NCBI RefSeq assembly: GCF_020711235.1
Contig: NZ_JAJFAV010000016.1
Location: 78,206-142,205 of the forward strand
DNA from: Hymenobacter sp. 15J16-1T3B
GTDB lineage: Bacteria; Bacteroidota; Bacteroidia; Cytophagales; Hymenobacteraceae
Direction: 5' to 3'
Length of the DNA: 64,000 nt
Both the position numbers and the translations under genes were made by a program. Shown one piece after another: positions 37,183-45,707 of this stretch. The notes beneath the pieces were generated by a model, which ran no database searches, was not told the origin of the DNA, and saw nothing but the letters and a program-made list of their open reading frames with translations. Positions within the stretch are counted from its first letter, which is position 1. Every line of letters begins with the position of its first letter.

Positions 37183-37217
37183 AACAAGCCCCGCCGGACT
37201 AGCCGGCGGGGCTTGTT
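37183..37217 (+). terminator. Terminator hairpin
   Basis: Perfect 15-bp stem (37183-37197 with 37203-37217, arm AACAAGCCCCGCCGG) and 5-nt loop. The right arm ends GTTGTT and not in a pure T run. Confidence 0.7.
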
Positions 37218-37237
37218 GTTGAGCTCAGTAGCCCTTC

Positions 37238-37420
37238 ACCTCATCTGGCGTACGCGCCGCAAAGAGACCTTTCTCGTACCCCGCACCGGCTAAGAAGCGC
37301 AGCCACCAACGCCCAATACCAGGGCGTTGGTGGCTGCGCTTCTACATTTTTACGCTCTTACAGAAAGCTGCTACGCGTCGTTGATAGCGGCGGTGCAGGG
37401 GAAGGAAGGTCATTCGCTTG
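37238..37420. repeat. Decayed copy of the 199-bp palindromic element
   Basis: Left end CCTCATCTGGCGTACGC and the segments GACCTT, CCGCACC and GAAGCGCAGCC occur in the same order as in the copy at 47893. The central palindrome is 37294-37314 paired with 37322-37342 (21-bp perfect arms, 7-nt loop). The right end keeps GCGGTGCAGGGGAAGGAAGGT but the terminal arm has lost its complementarity. It lies between convergent genes. Confidence 0.7.
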
Positions 37421-37457
37421 GGCTTATGGATGATTGGACCGATTTCCTAAACTCCGA

Positions 37458-38534
37458 TTACAGCGTCATTACCTCCTTCACCGCCTGCTTGCCGAATACC
37501 CGGCCCACCCAGCGCGGCAGGAAGATGGTGCCGAGCACGAGGTAGAGGTAGTAGGTGACGATGCGGTAGAGCAGCAGGATGAAGTTGGTCATGGTATCTG
37601 AGCCGGCGAAGGAGCGGAAGAACGTGGGAAAGGCGCCCTCGGCAAAGCCCGCTCCGCCCGGCGTAATGGCCACCAGCAGCACGACTTTGTAGACCAGATT
37701 GCGGGCGAAGATGGTACCGAACGAGCCCCACGACACGTCGATAAACGCCGCAATCAGGCAGCCGATAACGAGGTAGCGGGCCGTCCAGACGAAGGCGGTG
37801 CTCAGGGCGGCTTCGGCCCAGTAGCGGAAGCTGTTGCCGCGCAGCTCGGCCGAGGCGTGCACCATTTCCAGGCCGTGGTGGTAGGCCCGGCGCCGCCAGC
37901 GGTGCAGGCCCTTCAGCGAGAACATACGCACCAGAAAACGCTTGACCGAGTGCGGATTGATGAACAGCGCGTAGGCCATCAGCCCCGAATAGGCCATGGT
38001 AAACACGTAGCTGACCCAGAACGCCACCTTCAGCGTGGTGACCAAGCCCCCCGAGCCCAGGGTTTCGTGGGGGAAGATATAGTCGCCGGCCAGCAACCAC
38101 ACCAGCGGGCCGGCCACCACGAAATACAGGTTGTCGAGCATGGCCGTGACCATGATGTAGGCCAGCGACTTGCCAAGCGGAATACCCTCTTTGTTGAGCA
38201 GCAGCGAGGCAATGGCCGTGCCGCCCACCGCCGACGGCAGCAGGCAGGAGGCAAATTCCCAGATCATAATCACGTCGACGCTCTGCTTCCACGACAGCTT
38301 CTTTTCCGCGATGTGGCGGATGCGGTACATGTAGCCAAAGTCGCGGGCCAGCAGCACCAGCAAGGTGATGAGCAGCCACAGGGGCTTGGCGTCGCGGAGC
38401 GCGGCCAAGTCGCCGGGCTGGTAGCTGCGCCAGAACATAAAGCCCACCACCCCGAGCCCGATGACCACCGGCAGCAGCATGCGCGAAGGCGAGAGTTTGT
38501 CGAGCAGCTGGCGGTCCTGCTGGGTGGTACTCAT
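37458..38534 (-). CDS. UPF0104 / lysylphosphatidylglycerol synthase-type membrane protein
   Basis: 358 residues, about eight hydrophobic helices. Conserved family features seen: LLVLLARDFGYMYRIRHIAEKKLSW in the first loop, EFASCLLPSAVGGTAIA, NKEGIPLGKSLAYIMVTAMLDNLYF, and near the end VAITPGGAGFAEGAFPTFFRSF, the two Pro-Gly-rich re-entrant segments typical of the YbhN/AglD2 family. It is related to the flippase part of MprF. The lipid handled here is unknown. A TACTTTTG box lies 23 nt upstream of its ATG. Confidence 0.88.
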   Translation of the reverse strand: MSTTQQDRQLLDKLSPSRMLLPVVIGLGVVGFMFWRSYQPGDLAALRDAKPLWLLITLLVLLARDFGYMYRIRHIAEKKLSWKQSVDVIMIWEFASCLLPSAVGGTAIASLLLNKEGIPLGKSLAYIMVTAMLDNLYFVVAGPLVWLLAGDYIFPHETLGSGGLVTTLKVAFWVSYVFTMAYSGLMAYALFINPHSVKRFLVRMFSLKGLHRWRRRAYHHGLEMVHASAELRGNSFRYWAEAALSTAFVWTARYLVIGCLIAAFIDVSWGSFGTIFARNLVYKVVLLVAITPGGAGFAEGAFPTFFRSFAGSDTMTNFILLLYRIVTYYLYLVLGTIFLPRWVGRVFGKQAVKEVMTL

Positions 38535-38557
38535 GCGGTGGGGAAGTTGGTGACAGG

Positions 38558-38565
38558 CAAAAGTA
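38558..38565 (-). promoter_or_regulatory. -7 box of the UPF0104 gene
   Basis: The minus strand reads TACTTTTG, a full match, 23 nt before the ATG at 38534. Confidence 0.6.
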
Positions 38566-38737
38566 CGGAGGGGAGCCGCGGTGGGTAATTAAAAAATGGT
38601 TTTCACCCGCAAGTAGCCCAGGCGCTGGGGCCCGCGGAGCCGGCTGGACGCCACGGCCACCGCACGAGCTGCAAATGAGGCAGTTCCGCCAACGGCCCGG
38701 CTCCAAACCGCGGCGAACCGCCGGGCTGAAAATATCG

Positions 38738-38745
38738 TACCTTTG
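38738..38745 (+). promoter_or_regulatory. -7 box of dxs
   Basis: TACCTTTG, a full match, with a leader of about 90 nt before the ATG at 38842. The rest of the 307-bp divergent region 38535-38841 holds no gene. Confidence 0.6.
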
Positions 38746-38841
38746 CCCGCTAGCCTGCGCCTCATAGTTGAGCCCCCGCAACAATCTGGCTGTTAAGCAG
38801 GTTAGCCGACTACTCCCACTCGCTGCCGTAATTACACCCCG

Positions 38842-40785
38842 ATGATTGTCGAACCTGGACCCCTGCTGGCGGCGATAAATTCGCCCGCCGACCTGAAAGA
38901 GTTGCGCGAAGACGAGCTGGTCCAAGTCAGCCAGGAACTGCGGCAGTACATTATCGATACCGTATCCATCTACGGCGGGCACTTCGGTGCCTCGCTGGGC
39001 GTGGTGGAGCTGACGGTAGCTCTGCACTACGTGTTCAACACGCCCTACGACCAGCTGGTGTGGGACGTGGGACACCAGGCCTACGGCCACAAAATCCTGA
39101 CCGGCCGTCGCAATCAGTTTCACACCAACCGCAAGTACGGCGGGCTGTCGGGCTTCCCGAAACGCTCGGAAAGCGAGTACGACGCTTTCGGCGTGGGCCA
39201 CAGCAGCACCAGCATCGGCGCGGCGCTGGGCATGGCCGTGGCGTCCGACTACAAGGGCGAGCTGGAGCGGCAGCACATTGCCGTCATCGGCGACGGGGCC
39301 ATGACCGCGGGCATGGCCTTCGAGGCCCTAAACCACGCCGGCGTGGCCAACACCAACTTGCTGGTCATCCTCAACGACAACTGCATGAGCATCGACCCCA
39401 ACGTGGGCGCGCTCAAGGAATACCTCACCGACATCACCACCTCGCGCACCTACAACCGCGTGCGCGACGAATTGTGGAACGTGCTCGGCAAGCTCTCGAA
39501 GTTCGGGCCTAACCCGCAGGCCATTGCCAGCAAAGTCGAGTCGGCCATGAAGGCGACCTTGATGAAGCAGAGCAACCTGTTCGAGTCGCTCAAGTTCCGC
39601 TACTTCGGCCCCGTCGACGGGCACGACGTGCAGCATTTGGCCGCCATTCTGAAGGATCTGAAGTCGATTCCCGGGCCCAAGCTGCTGCACTGCGTCACCA
39701 CCAAGGGCAAGGGCTACGCGCTGGCCGAAAAAGACCAGACGCTGTGGCACGCGCCGGGGCTGTTCGACAAAATCACCGGGGAGATTTACAAGAAGGTCCC
39801 CGACAAGCCCCAGCCGCCCAAGTACCAGGATGTGTTCGGCCACACGATGGTGGAGTTGGCCGAGCAGAACCCGAAAATCATGGGCGTGACGCCGGCCATG
39901 CCCTCGGGCTGCTCGCTGAACATCATGATGAAGGCCATGCCCGACCGCGCCTTCGACGTGGGCATTGCCGAGCAGCACGCCGTGACCTTCTCCGCGGGCC
40001 TGGCCACGCAGGGCTTGGTGCCGTTCTGCAACATCTACTCGTCGTTTATGCAGCGGGCCTACGACCAAGTCGTGCACGACGTGGCCCTGCAGAACCTGCA
40101 CGTGGTGTTCTGCCTCGACCGCGCCGGCTTTGCCGGGGCCGACGGCGCTACCCACCACGGCGCCTACGACCTGGCGTACATGCGCTGCGTGCCCAACATG
40201 GTCGTGGCTTCGCCCATGAACGAGGAGGAGTTGCGCAACCTGATGTACACGGCCACGCTGCCCGAAAATGCCGGCCCCTTCACCATCCGCTACCCCCGCG
40301 GCGAGGGCGTGATGCCGGAGTGGCGCAAGCCGCTGCAGCGCATTGCCGTGGGCACCGGCCGCACCGTGCGCGAGGGCGAGGGCGACGTAGCCATTCTCAG
40401 CATCGGCCACATCGGCAACTACGCCGTGCGCGCCACCCAGCAGCTGCTCACCGAAGGCCTCGACACGGGCCACTACGACCTGCGCTTCTGCAAGCCCTTG
40501 GACGAGGAGCTGTTGCACCAGGTATTCAGCCGCTACAAGGCTGTGGTGACGGTGGAAGACGGCTGCCTACCGGGCGGTTTTGGCGCTGCCGTGCTGGAGT
40601 TTATGGCCGACCACGGCTACTCCTTGCCCGTTAAGCGCCTCGGCATCCCCGACCGCGTGGTGGAGCACGGCTCCCAGGACGAGCTGTACAAGGAATGCGG
40701 CTACGACGCGGCCGGCATTGCCCAGGCCGTGCGCGACATGCAGGCCAAGGTGACGGACGCCCGCACGAGCAAGCTGCTGCGGTAA
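38842..40785 (+). CDS. dxs: 1-deoxy-D-xylulose-5-phosphate synthase
   Basis: 647 residues, normal length. First domain with ELRQYIIDTVSIYGGHFGASLG, DVGHQAYGHKILTGR, GHSSTSIGAALGMA and the thiamine-diphosphate motif GDGAMTAGMAFEALN ending LLVILNDN. The central transketolase-like domain carries DVGIAEQHAVTFSAGLA and DRAGFAGADGATHHGAYDLAYM. The C-terminal domain has VTVEDGCLPGGFGAAVLEF. It condenses pyruvate and glyceraldehyde-3-phosphate, the first step of the MEP isoprenoid pathway. It is single, with its own promoter and terminator. Confidence 0.97.
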   Translation: MIVEPGPLLAAINSPADLKELREDELVQVSQELRQYIIDTVSIYGGHFGASLGVVELTVALHYVFNTPYDQLVWDVGHQAYGHKILTGRRNQFHTNRKYGGLSGFPKRSESEYDAFGVGHSSTSIGAALGMAVASDYKGELERQHIAVIGDGAMTAGMAFEALNHAGVANTNLLVILNDNCMSIDPNVGALKEYLTDITTSRTYNRVRDELWNVLGKLSKFGPNPQAIASKVESAMKATLMKQSNLFESLKFRYFGPVDGHDVQHLAAILKDLKSIPGPKLLHCVTTKGKGYALAEKDQTLWHAPGLFDKITGEIYKKVPDKPQPPKYQDVFGHTMVELAEQNPKIMGVTPAMPSGCSLNIMMKAMPDRAFDVGIAEQHAVTFSAGLATQGLVPFCNIYSSFMQRAYDQVVHDVALQNLHVVFCLDRAGFAGADGATHHGAYDLAYMRCVPNMVVASPMNEEELRNLMYTATLPENAGPFTIRYPRGEGVMPEWRKPLQRIAVGTGRTVREGEGDVAILSIGHIGNYAVRATQQLLTEGLDTGHYDLRFCKPLDEELLHQVFSRYKAVVTVEDGCLPGGFGAAVLEFMADHGYSLPVKRLGIPDRVVEHGSQDELYKECGYDAAGIAQAVRDMQAKVTDARTSKLLR

Positions 40786-40809
40786 CTTCCGTGCCAAGCA
40801 AGATCCTGA

Positions 40810-40838
40810 AAAGCACCGGCTTCGGCTGGTGCTTTTTT
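40810..40838 (+). terminator. Rho-independent terminator of dxs
   Basis: AAAGCACC pairs with GGTGCTTT around GGCTTCGGCT, followed by a T run. Confidence 0.85.
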
Positions 40839-41126
40839 GCGTAGGCTGGGATTAGCCTCTCACCACCGCCGGACAGCACGCTGACCGCACGGTGTTTCCG
40901 CAGACGCCCCGGCAGCAGCGTTTTGCACCGGTCAGCATCAGGGGGAACTGCCAAGAGCAAGGCAACTCCGTGCGCCTGGGGTTGAAGTTTTGCCGGCACG
41001 CCACAGCAACTGGTAGCAAGGACTGATAAGGAATCAAGGCGGGGACCGAACACAGCGGATGAATGTGCTAGACAATCTGCGCTGCCTTCTTCCTGCGTAC
41101 GTCAGAGCCCACCTTCCACTGACCTG
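40839..41126. other. Intergenic region without recognisable features
   Basis: Only short frames are open on either strand. No full -7 box for the SGNH gene is seen. Confidence 0.4.
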
Positions 41127-41831
41127 ATGCGCCTGCCGCTGCTGTTTCCACTGCTTCTGTGCCTGCTATTCAACTGGAGCTGCACCCAATCCACGCCGGT
41201 ACCCGCACAAGCACCGCCGCCTGGGCCCACCCCCAGCGGCGCTGGCGCCAGCTACCTAGCCCTCGGCGACTCTTATACCATCGGACAAGGCGTGCCCGAA
41301 GTGGACCGGTGGCCGGTGCTGCTGGCCGACCTGAGCGGCGGGCAGATTCAGCGTCCTGATATCATTGCCCAGACCGGCTGGACCACGGCTGAGCTGCAGC
41401 AGGCCATTGCCGCTTCGGGCAACCAGAAATCCTACGAACTGGTGTCATTGCTGATCGGGGTGAACAACCAATACCGGGGCCTGCCGCTGGCGCAGTACCG
41501 CACCGAGTTTCGGCAGCTGCTTCAAACGGCCGTGCGCTTTGCTGCGGGCCGCCCCGGGCGGGTATTGGTGCTGTCGATTCCGGACTGGGGCCAGTCGCCC
41601 GCGGGGCGGAGCTACGACCGGGCGCGCATCAGCCGCGAAATCGACCAATTCAACGCCGCTGCGCAGGAAGAATGCCGTACGGCTGGCGTAGCCTTTGTAG
41701 ACATCACCGACCTGACGCGTGGGGCCCAAGACCCCACGCAATTTGCTACCGATGGTCTGCACTATTCCGGCGCACAGATGCGGCAGTGGGCCACGCGGGC
41801 TCTGCCCGTCATGCAAAGACTGCTGCTCTGA
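41127..41831 (+). CDS. SGNH/GDSL hydrolase
   Basis: 234 residues. A hydrophobic N-terminus with a Cys at LLFNWSCTQS (possible lipoprotein, weak lipobox) and a Pro-rich linker lead to an SGNH domain: block I LALGDSYTIGQG (catalytic Ser), IAQTGWTT (Gly block), IGVNNQYRG (Asn block), and the final TDGLHYSGAQM (Asp-x-x-His). All four blocks are intact. It should be an esterase or deacetylase outside the cytoplasm. The substrate is unknown. Confidence 0.87.
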   Translation: MRLPLLFPLLLCLLFNWSCTQSTPVPAQAPPPGPTPSGAGASYLALGDSYTIGQGVPEVDRWPVLLADLSGGQIQRPDIIAQTGWTTAELQQAIAASGNQKSYELVSLLIGVNNQYRGLPLAQYRTEFRQLLQTAVRFAAGRPGRVLVLSIPDWGQSPAGRSYDRARISREIDQFNAAAQEECRTAGVAFVDITDLTRGAQDPTQFATDGLHYSGAQMRQWATRALPVMQRLLL

Positions 41832-41869
41832 TACTAAAGGATCGGTAAGCGGCTCGCCCCGGGTTATTG

Positions 41870-42124
41870 ATGAGCGAAATTTGTATTATAGTTATTGTGA
41901 CGATTTTGTGTTGGATTGTAATAGTTACAATTATATCATTTGTTGCATGTTAATATATGATTTTATTTTTATTGTATTATAATGGGCAAAGTATGCCTAA
42001 AAAGCTATTAAATGACATATGCATTGATAATTTATTGATTGATGTTAATAAAGGTATGGTCTACTATTATACCTTGTGGGTCTAATACATGCTCCTTTTG
42101 TTCAACCCGCAGCTTTGAAAACAG
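41870..42124 (+). other. AT-rich patch upstream of the adhesin-like gene
   Basis: About 250 bp of strongly AT-rich sequence (many TTAT, TAAT and TTTATT runs) in an otherwise GC-rich region. No ORF with a domain and no RNA gene is recognised. It probably contains the promoter and leader of the gene at 42125, and may reflect transferred or silenced DNA. Confidence 0.6.
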
Positions 42125-44361
42125 ATGAAACAAACTTACACTTTGACAAGCCTGATTGGGCTTGCCCTCTTATTCGTGTCCACCCAGGCTTGGGCCCAAT
42201 GTTCGGGGCAGTACGCGCTGGTGTATCCTTCAGGCTCCGGCACCGGCACCGTTAACATCAACAACGGATCCGGCCCGGTTACTGCCACCTACTGCCCAGT
42301 CACTCCCGGCTTCGCCTCCATTACCGTCACGCCCGAGTCGCCGAGTACTATCAACGTGTTTCGTCAAAGTGACGGGGCGCTGATCAGCAGCCGGGTATTC
42401 ACGGACCGGGAAGTACGCAACAACGTGGCGTACACCTTTACGCTCAGCGCCAGTACGCTCACCAACTTTACCCTGCAGAGCGTCATTGCTTGCAATAATT
42501 CTAAGAACTCCCAGATTACGTTTGCGCTGAACCCCGCATTGACCCTGTCGTCCTCCGTGGCCAGCGTCTGCACCGGCGGGTCCACTACGCTCACGGCCGC
42601 CGGCTCTAGCAGCGGCACCTACAGCTGGTACCAAAACGGCGTGCTGCAGCCCGAAACGGGTAACACTATCACGCGGACCAACCTGACCCAAACGACGGAA
42701 TTCTCCGTCAGCACCAGCACCGCCGCCTGCGGGGCCAGCAGCCAGCGGTTGGTGGTGCCCCTGTTAATGCGTTGACGCTGGCTCCGGCCGCCGCTACCAT
42801 TTGCTCGGGCACGTCCACTACCATTACCGCCACCTACTCGGGCAGCGCAGCCACCTTCAACTGGTACAACAACGCGACCAACGCGCTGCTCTTCACCACC
42901 CCCAACGCCACCAGTTCCAGTTTCGTCACGCCCAACCTGACCTCGACGACCACGTACCGCGTGGAAGCCGCAACCAACGACTGCGGCACTACGCTGCAGC
43001 AAACAGCCACGGTCAGCACCGGTGCCCCCACGGTGGCCATTTCCCCGAACGCGCCCACCGTCTGCACCGGCAGCTCGGTCACGCTGCAGGCCAGCAGCAA
43101 CAACCCAGGGGCTACTTACCAGTGGTACACGCTCACGACGCAGGGCCAAACGACCTCGGAAACGGCTATTGCCGGCGCCACCAACGCCGCCTACATCTTC
43201 GAAGCGGGCACGACCACGGCCGCCGAGCAACTCCGCGTGCGCCTGTCTACCGGCTGCGGCTCGGCCACGGCCGACGTGACCGTGAACAAGGTGTCGGCCG
43301 CTTCCAATTCGGTGAGCCCCAGTTCGACGATTTGCGCTGGTACTTCCGCCACGCTCACGGCCACTTCCAATATTTCGAACGCCTCCTACGCGTGGTACAC
43401 CACCAGCCGCGCCTCGGTGCTGTCGACCTCGGCTTCCCTGAGTGTTTCACCGGATGCCACCACCACGTACAACGTGGACGTCAGCACGGGCTGTGGGACG
43501 CAAACGCTGTCTTCCACCGTCACGGTCAACCCCGCCGTGGTGGTGTCGCCGGCGTCGGCCACGGTGGTCAGCGGCAATACCATCACGCTCACGGCCAGCG
43601 GCAGCACCACGAACAGCTACGTGTGGACGGCCACCAGCGGCGGCACGACCACCACGCTCGTCGGCCAAACGGGCGCTTCCGTCACGGTAACGCCCGCGCC
43701 GGGCACGACCGAGTACCGGGCTACCGGCACCACTGCCAACGGCTGCTCGAACACGGCAACGGCCCTAATTTCCACGTTCGGGCAAAACCAGACCCTGCCG
43801 GTGGAGCTGGTGCATTTCGACGCCACGTGGCGAAGAGCAACGCCGGAGCTGACCTGGCGCACCGCCTCGGAGCGCAACAACGCCTACTTCCACGTGGAGC
43901 GCAGCCTCGACGGGGAGCGGTTCGAGGTGGCCGGGCGCGTGACCGGCACCGGCACCACGCTCAGCGAAACGAACTACCGGTTTCAGGATGCGGCTCTGAC
44001 CCGCGCGTCGGCGGCCACGGTGTACTACCGCCTGCAGCAGGTTGACGAGGACGGTCGGGCCAGCTACTCGCCAATCCGCGCCGTGAGCGTGCCGGTGGCC
44101 GCCCGGGCCGCTACGGCCGCCGCTTATCCGAACCCCTACGACCAGACGGTTACGGTAACGTTTGATGCCTTGACGGCTGGCCACGCCACAGTGCTGCTGC
44201 GTGACCTGCTCGGGCAAACGGTGCTGCGCGTGACTCTGCCCGTTGCCGCCGGCCCGCAACACCTCGAATTGCCCCAGGCGGCCGCATTGCCCGCGGGCGT
44301 GTACTACCTATTGGTGCAGCAGGGCACGCAGCAGCAGGTGCTGAAGCTAAGCCACCGATAG
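42125..44361 (+). pseudogene. Ig-like adhesin with T9SS type A sorting domain, interrupted by a frameshift
   Basis: The first frame (42125-42775) encodes a signal peptide (TSLIGLALLFVSTQAWAQ), an N-terminal domain and an Ig-like module, then stops at TGA. The second frame (from about 42757 to 44361) continues at once with PVNALTLAPAAATICSG, three more Ig-like modules (VCTGSSVTLQASS, ICAGTSATLTATS types, each with a central WY and TTY-V), a fibronectin-like bridge (VELVHFDATWRRATPELTW) and a Por-type sorting domain (AYPNPYDQTVTV, GVYYLLVQQG). Removing one C from the CCCC at 42758-42761 fuses both into a single frame of about 745 codons. The second frame has only a TTG near its start. It may be a true mutation, a phase-variable tract or a sequencing error. 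Confidence 0.8.
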
Positions 44362-44383
44362 CCGCAACCACGCAGTTGCTTGC

Positions 44384-44424
44384 CAGGCCAGGCCCGCTCG
44401 TACCGCGGCCTGGCCTGTTTTTTT
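44384..44424 (+). terminator. Rho-independent terminator
   Basis: CAGGCCAGGCC pairs with GGCCTGGCCTG, followed by a run of seven or more T. Confidence 0.85.
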
Positions 44425-44439
44425 AGGCTGAGCGGGGCC

Positions 44440-44781
44440 TTAGGCGCGCTCCAGAATCCGTTCCCGGTGATGCACGCCCCACTCGCGGATTTCGCCAATG
44501 ACGCGCTCCAGGGTGCGGCCGTAGTCGGTCAGGGCGTATTCCACCGAAATGGGCACTGTATCGTACACCGTGCGGCGCACCAACTCGTGGCTTTCCAGGT
44601 CCTTCAGCTCGGCGGAAAGCACCTTGGCCGTCACCCCGATTTCGCGCTGGATTTCCTTGAAACGCCGCTCCTTGATGGAGAGCAGCATGATGATGGGAAT
44701 CTTCCATTTGCCGCCGAGTACGTCCATGGCGTCGCGTAGGGGGCGCAGATAGGCATTGCAGGTTTGAGTGGCCGTTGACAT
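44440..44781 (-). CDS. HxlR-family winged-helix regulator
   Basis: 113 residues from the ATG at 44781 (MSTATQTCNAYLRPLRDAM). The longer frame to 44940 overlaps the divergent yceI promoter. Typical HxlR sequence: an N-terminal Cys (NAYL preceded by TC), DVLGGKWKIPIIMLL, RRFKEIQREIGVTAKVLSAELKDLESHELVRR and EYALTDYGRTLERVI. Members sense reactive electrophiles or oxidants, often through the N-terminal Cys, and repress adjacent genes. Divergent orientation with a YceI gene suggests it controls that gene. Confidence 0.92.
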   Translation of the reverse strand: MSTATQTCNAYLRPLRDAMDVLGGKWKIPIIMLLSIKERRFKEIQREIGVTAKVLSAELKDLESHELVRRTVYDTVPISVEYALTDYGRTLERVIGEIREWGVHHRERILERA

Positions 44782-44816
44782 AGTTAGGACAAGGTACGCG
44801 GTGGCGGTTTCGGGGA

Positions 44817-44876
44817 AGTAACCGGTAACTCCCAGGTTAGTTACAACAAATGTACGTACATAGGTTTGTACCTTTG
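44817..44876. promoter_or_regulatory. yceI promoter with candidate HxlR operators
   Basis: TACCTTTG at 44869-44876 is the -7 box for the rightward yceI. Just upstream are the perfect palindrome TGTACGTACA (44851-44860), an AGTTAC half-site (44839-44844) and an imperfect palindrome AGTAACCGGTAACT (44817-44830). The layout fits regulator binding between -33 and -7 and near the HxlR start. Confidence 0.55.
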
Positions 44877-44958
44877 TCCTGTTGCCAGCGTAATCAGGCA
44901 GCCACACCCGTAGAAACCAACCCGCCGGCCGGGCCGGCACCTAAACCAGCCTACTACT

Positions 44959-45507
44959 ATGGCCACTACCAAATGGGTCCTAGACCCCACCCACAGCGAA
45001 GTGCAGTTCAAAATCAAGCACCTCGTGATTTCGACCGTAACGGGCTCGTTCAAGAAGTTCGAGGGCACTGTGGAAACCGACGGCGACTCGTTTGAGTCGG
45101 CCCGCGTGCGTTTCTCGGCCGATATCGACAGCATCGACACCAACCAGGAGCAGCGCGACCAGCACCTGAAGTCGGCCGACTTCTTCCACGCCGAGCAGCA
45201 CCCCAAGCTGGTGTTCGAGTCGACCAGCCTGCGCAAGGTGAGCGAGGGTGAGTACAAGCTGGAGGGCAACATGACCATCCGCGATGTGACGCGCCCGGTG
45301 AGCTTCGACGTGGAGTACGGCGGCACCGCCACCGACTTCTACGGCAACGAAAAAGCCGGCTTCGAAGTGAGCGGCAAAATCAGTCGCAAGGAGTTTGGCC
45401 TGACCTGGAACGGCATCACCGAAGCCGGCGCCATCGTGGTGAGCGACGACGTGAAGCTGCTGGCCAGCGTGCAGTTTGCCAAAGTGAAAGAAGAAGTAGC
45501 CGCTTAA
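44959..45507 (+). CDS. YceI-family protein
   Basis: 182 residues, no signal peptide. The lipocalin-like YceI fold with WVLDPTHSEVQFKIKHLVISTVTGSFKKFEG, VRFSADIDSIDTNQEQRDQHLKSADFF, FESTSLRKV, GNMTIRDVTRPVSFDVEYGG and a closing EFGLTWNGITEAGAIVVSDDVKL is complete. YceI proteins bind polyprenoid lipids and are linked to stress and acid response. The exact role is unknown. It is divergent from the HxlR regulator, with a promoter about 82 nt upstream and a terminator 135 nt downstream. Confidence 0.94.
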   Translation: MATTKWVLDPTHSEVQFKIKHLVISTVTGSFKKFEGTVETDGDSFESARVRFSADIDSIDTNQEQRDQHLKSADFFHAEQHPKLVFESTSLRKVSEGEYKLEGNMTIRDVTRPVSFDVEYGGTATDFYGNEKAGFEVSGKISRKEFGLTWNGITEAGAIVVSDDVKLLASVQFAKVKEEVAA

Positions 45508-45642
45508 GCGCTGCGTGCCCCTTCGGCAATGCGAATGGGGGAGTTCGGACGAGCTGCGGTGCCCTTGCAGGCCCGGTCCGTCTGGGAGAAAAGTTCGCGT
45601 TGCCGACCTCTGTTGCGGTTTGGATCTGCCCCAACCCGCTGG

Positions 45643-45672
45643 AAAAGCCACCCGCCCCGGGTGGCTTTTTTT
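45643..45672 (+). terminator. Rho-independent terminator after yceI
   Basis: AAAAGCCACCC pairs with GGGTGGCTTTT around GCCCC, followed by more T. It lies upstream of the promoter at 45695. Confidence 0.85.
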
Positions 45673-45694
45673 GTGGCCGCGCGGGCCGCGCTGC

Positions 45695-45702
45695 TACCTT
45701 TG
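45695..45702 (+). promoter_or_regulatory. -7 box immediately before the GNAT gene
   Basis: TACCTTTG ends 5 nt before GTG 45708, implying a leaderless mRNA with a GTG start. Confidence 0.6.
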
Positions 45703-45707
45703 CCAGC

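Noticed and set aside
37447..39276. 609-codon minus-strand frame over UPF0104 and the dxs start
   Set aside because: Covers parts of two real genes in opposite orientations and both promoters. No coherent protein.
45600..45707. N-terminal extension of the GNAT gene
   Set aside because: Contains a terminator and the -7 box, so it is not part of the mRNA.
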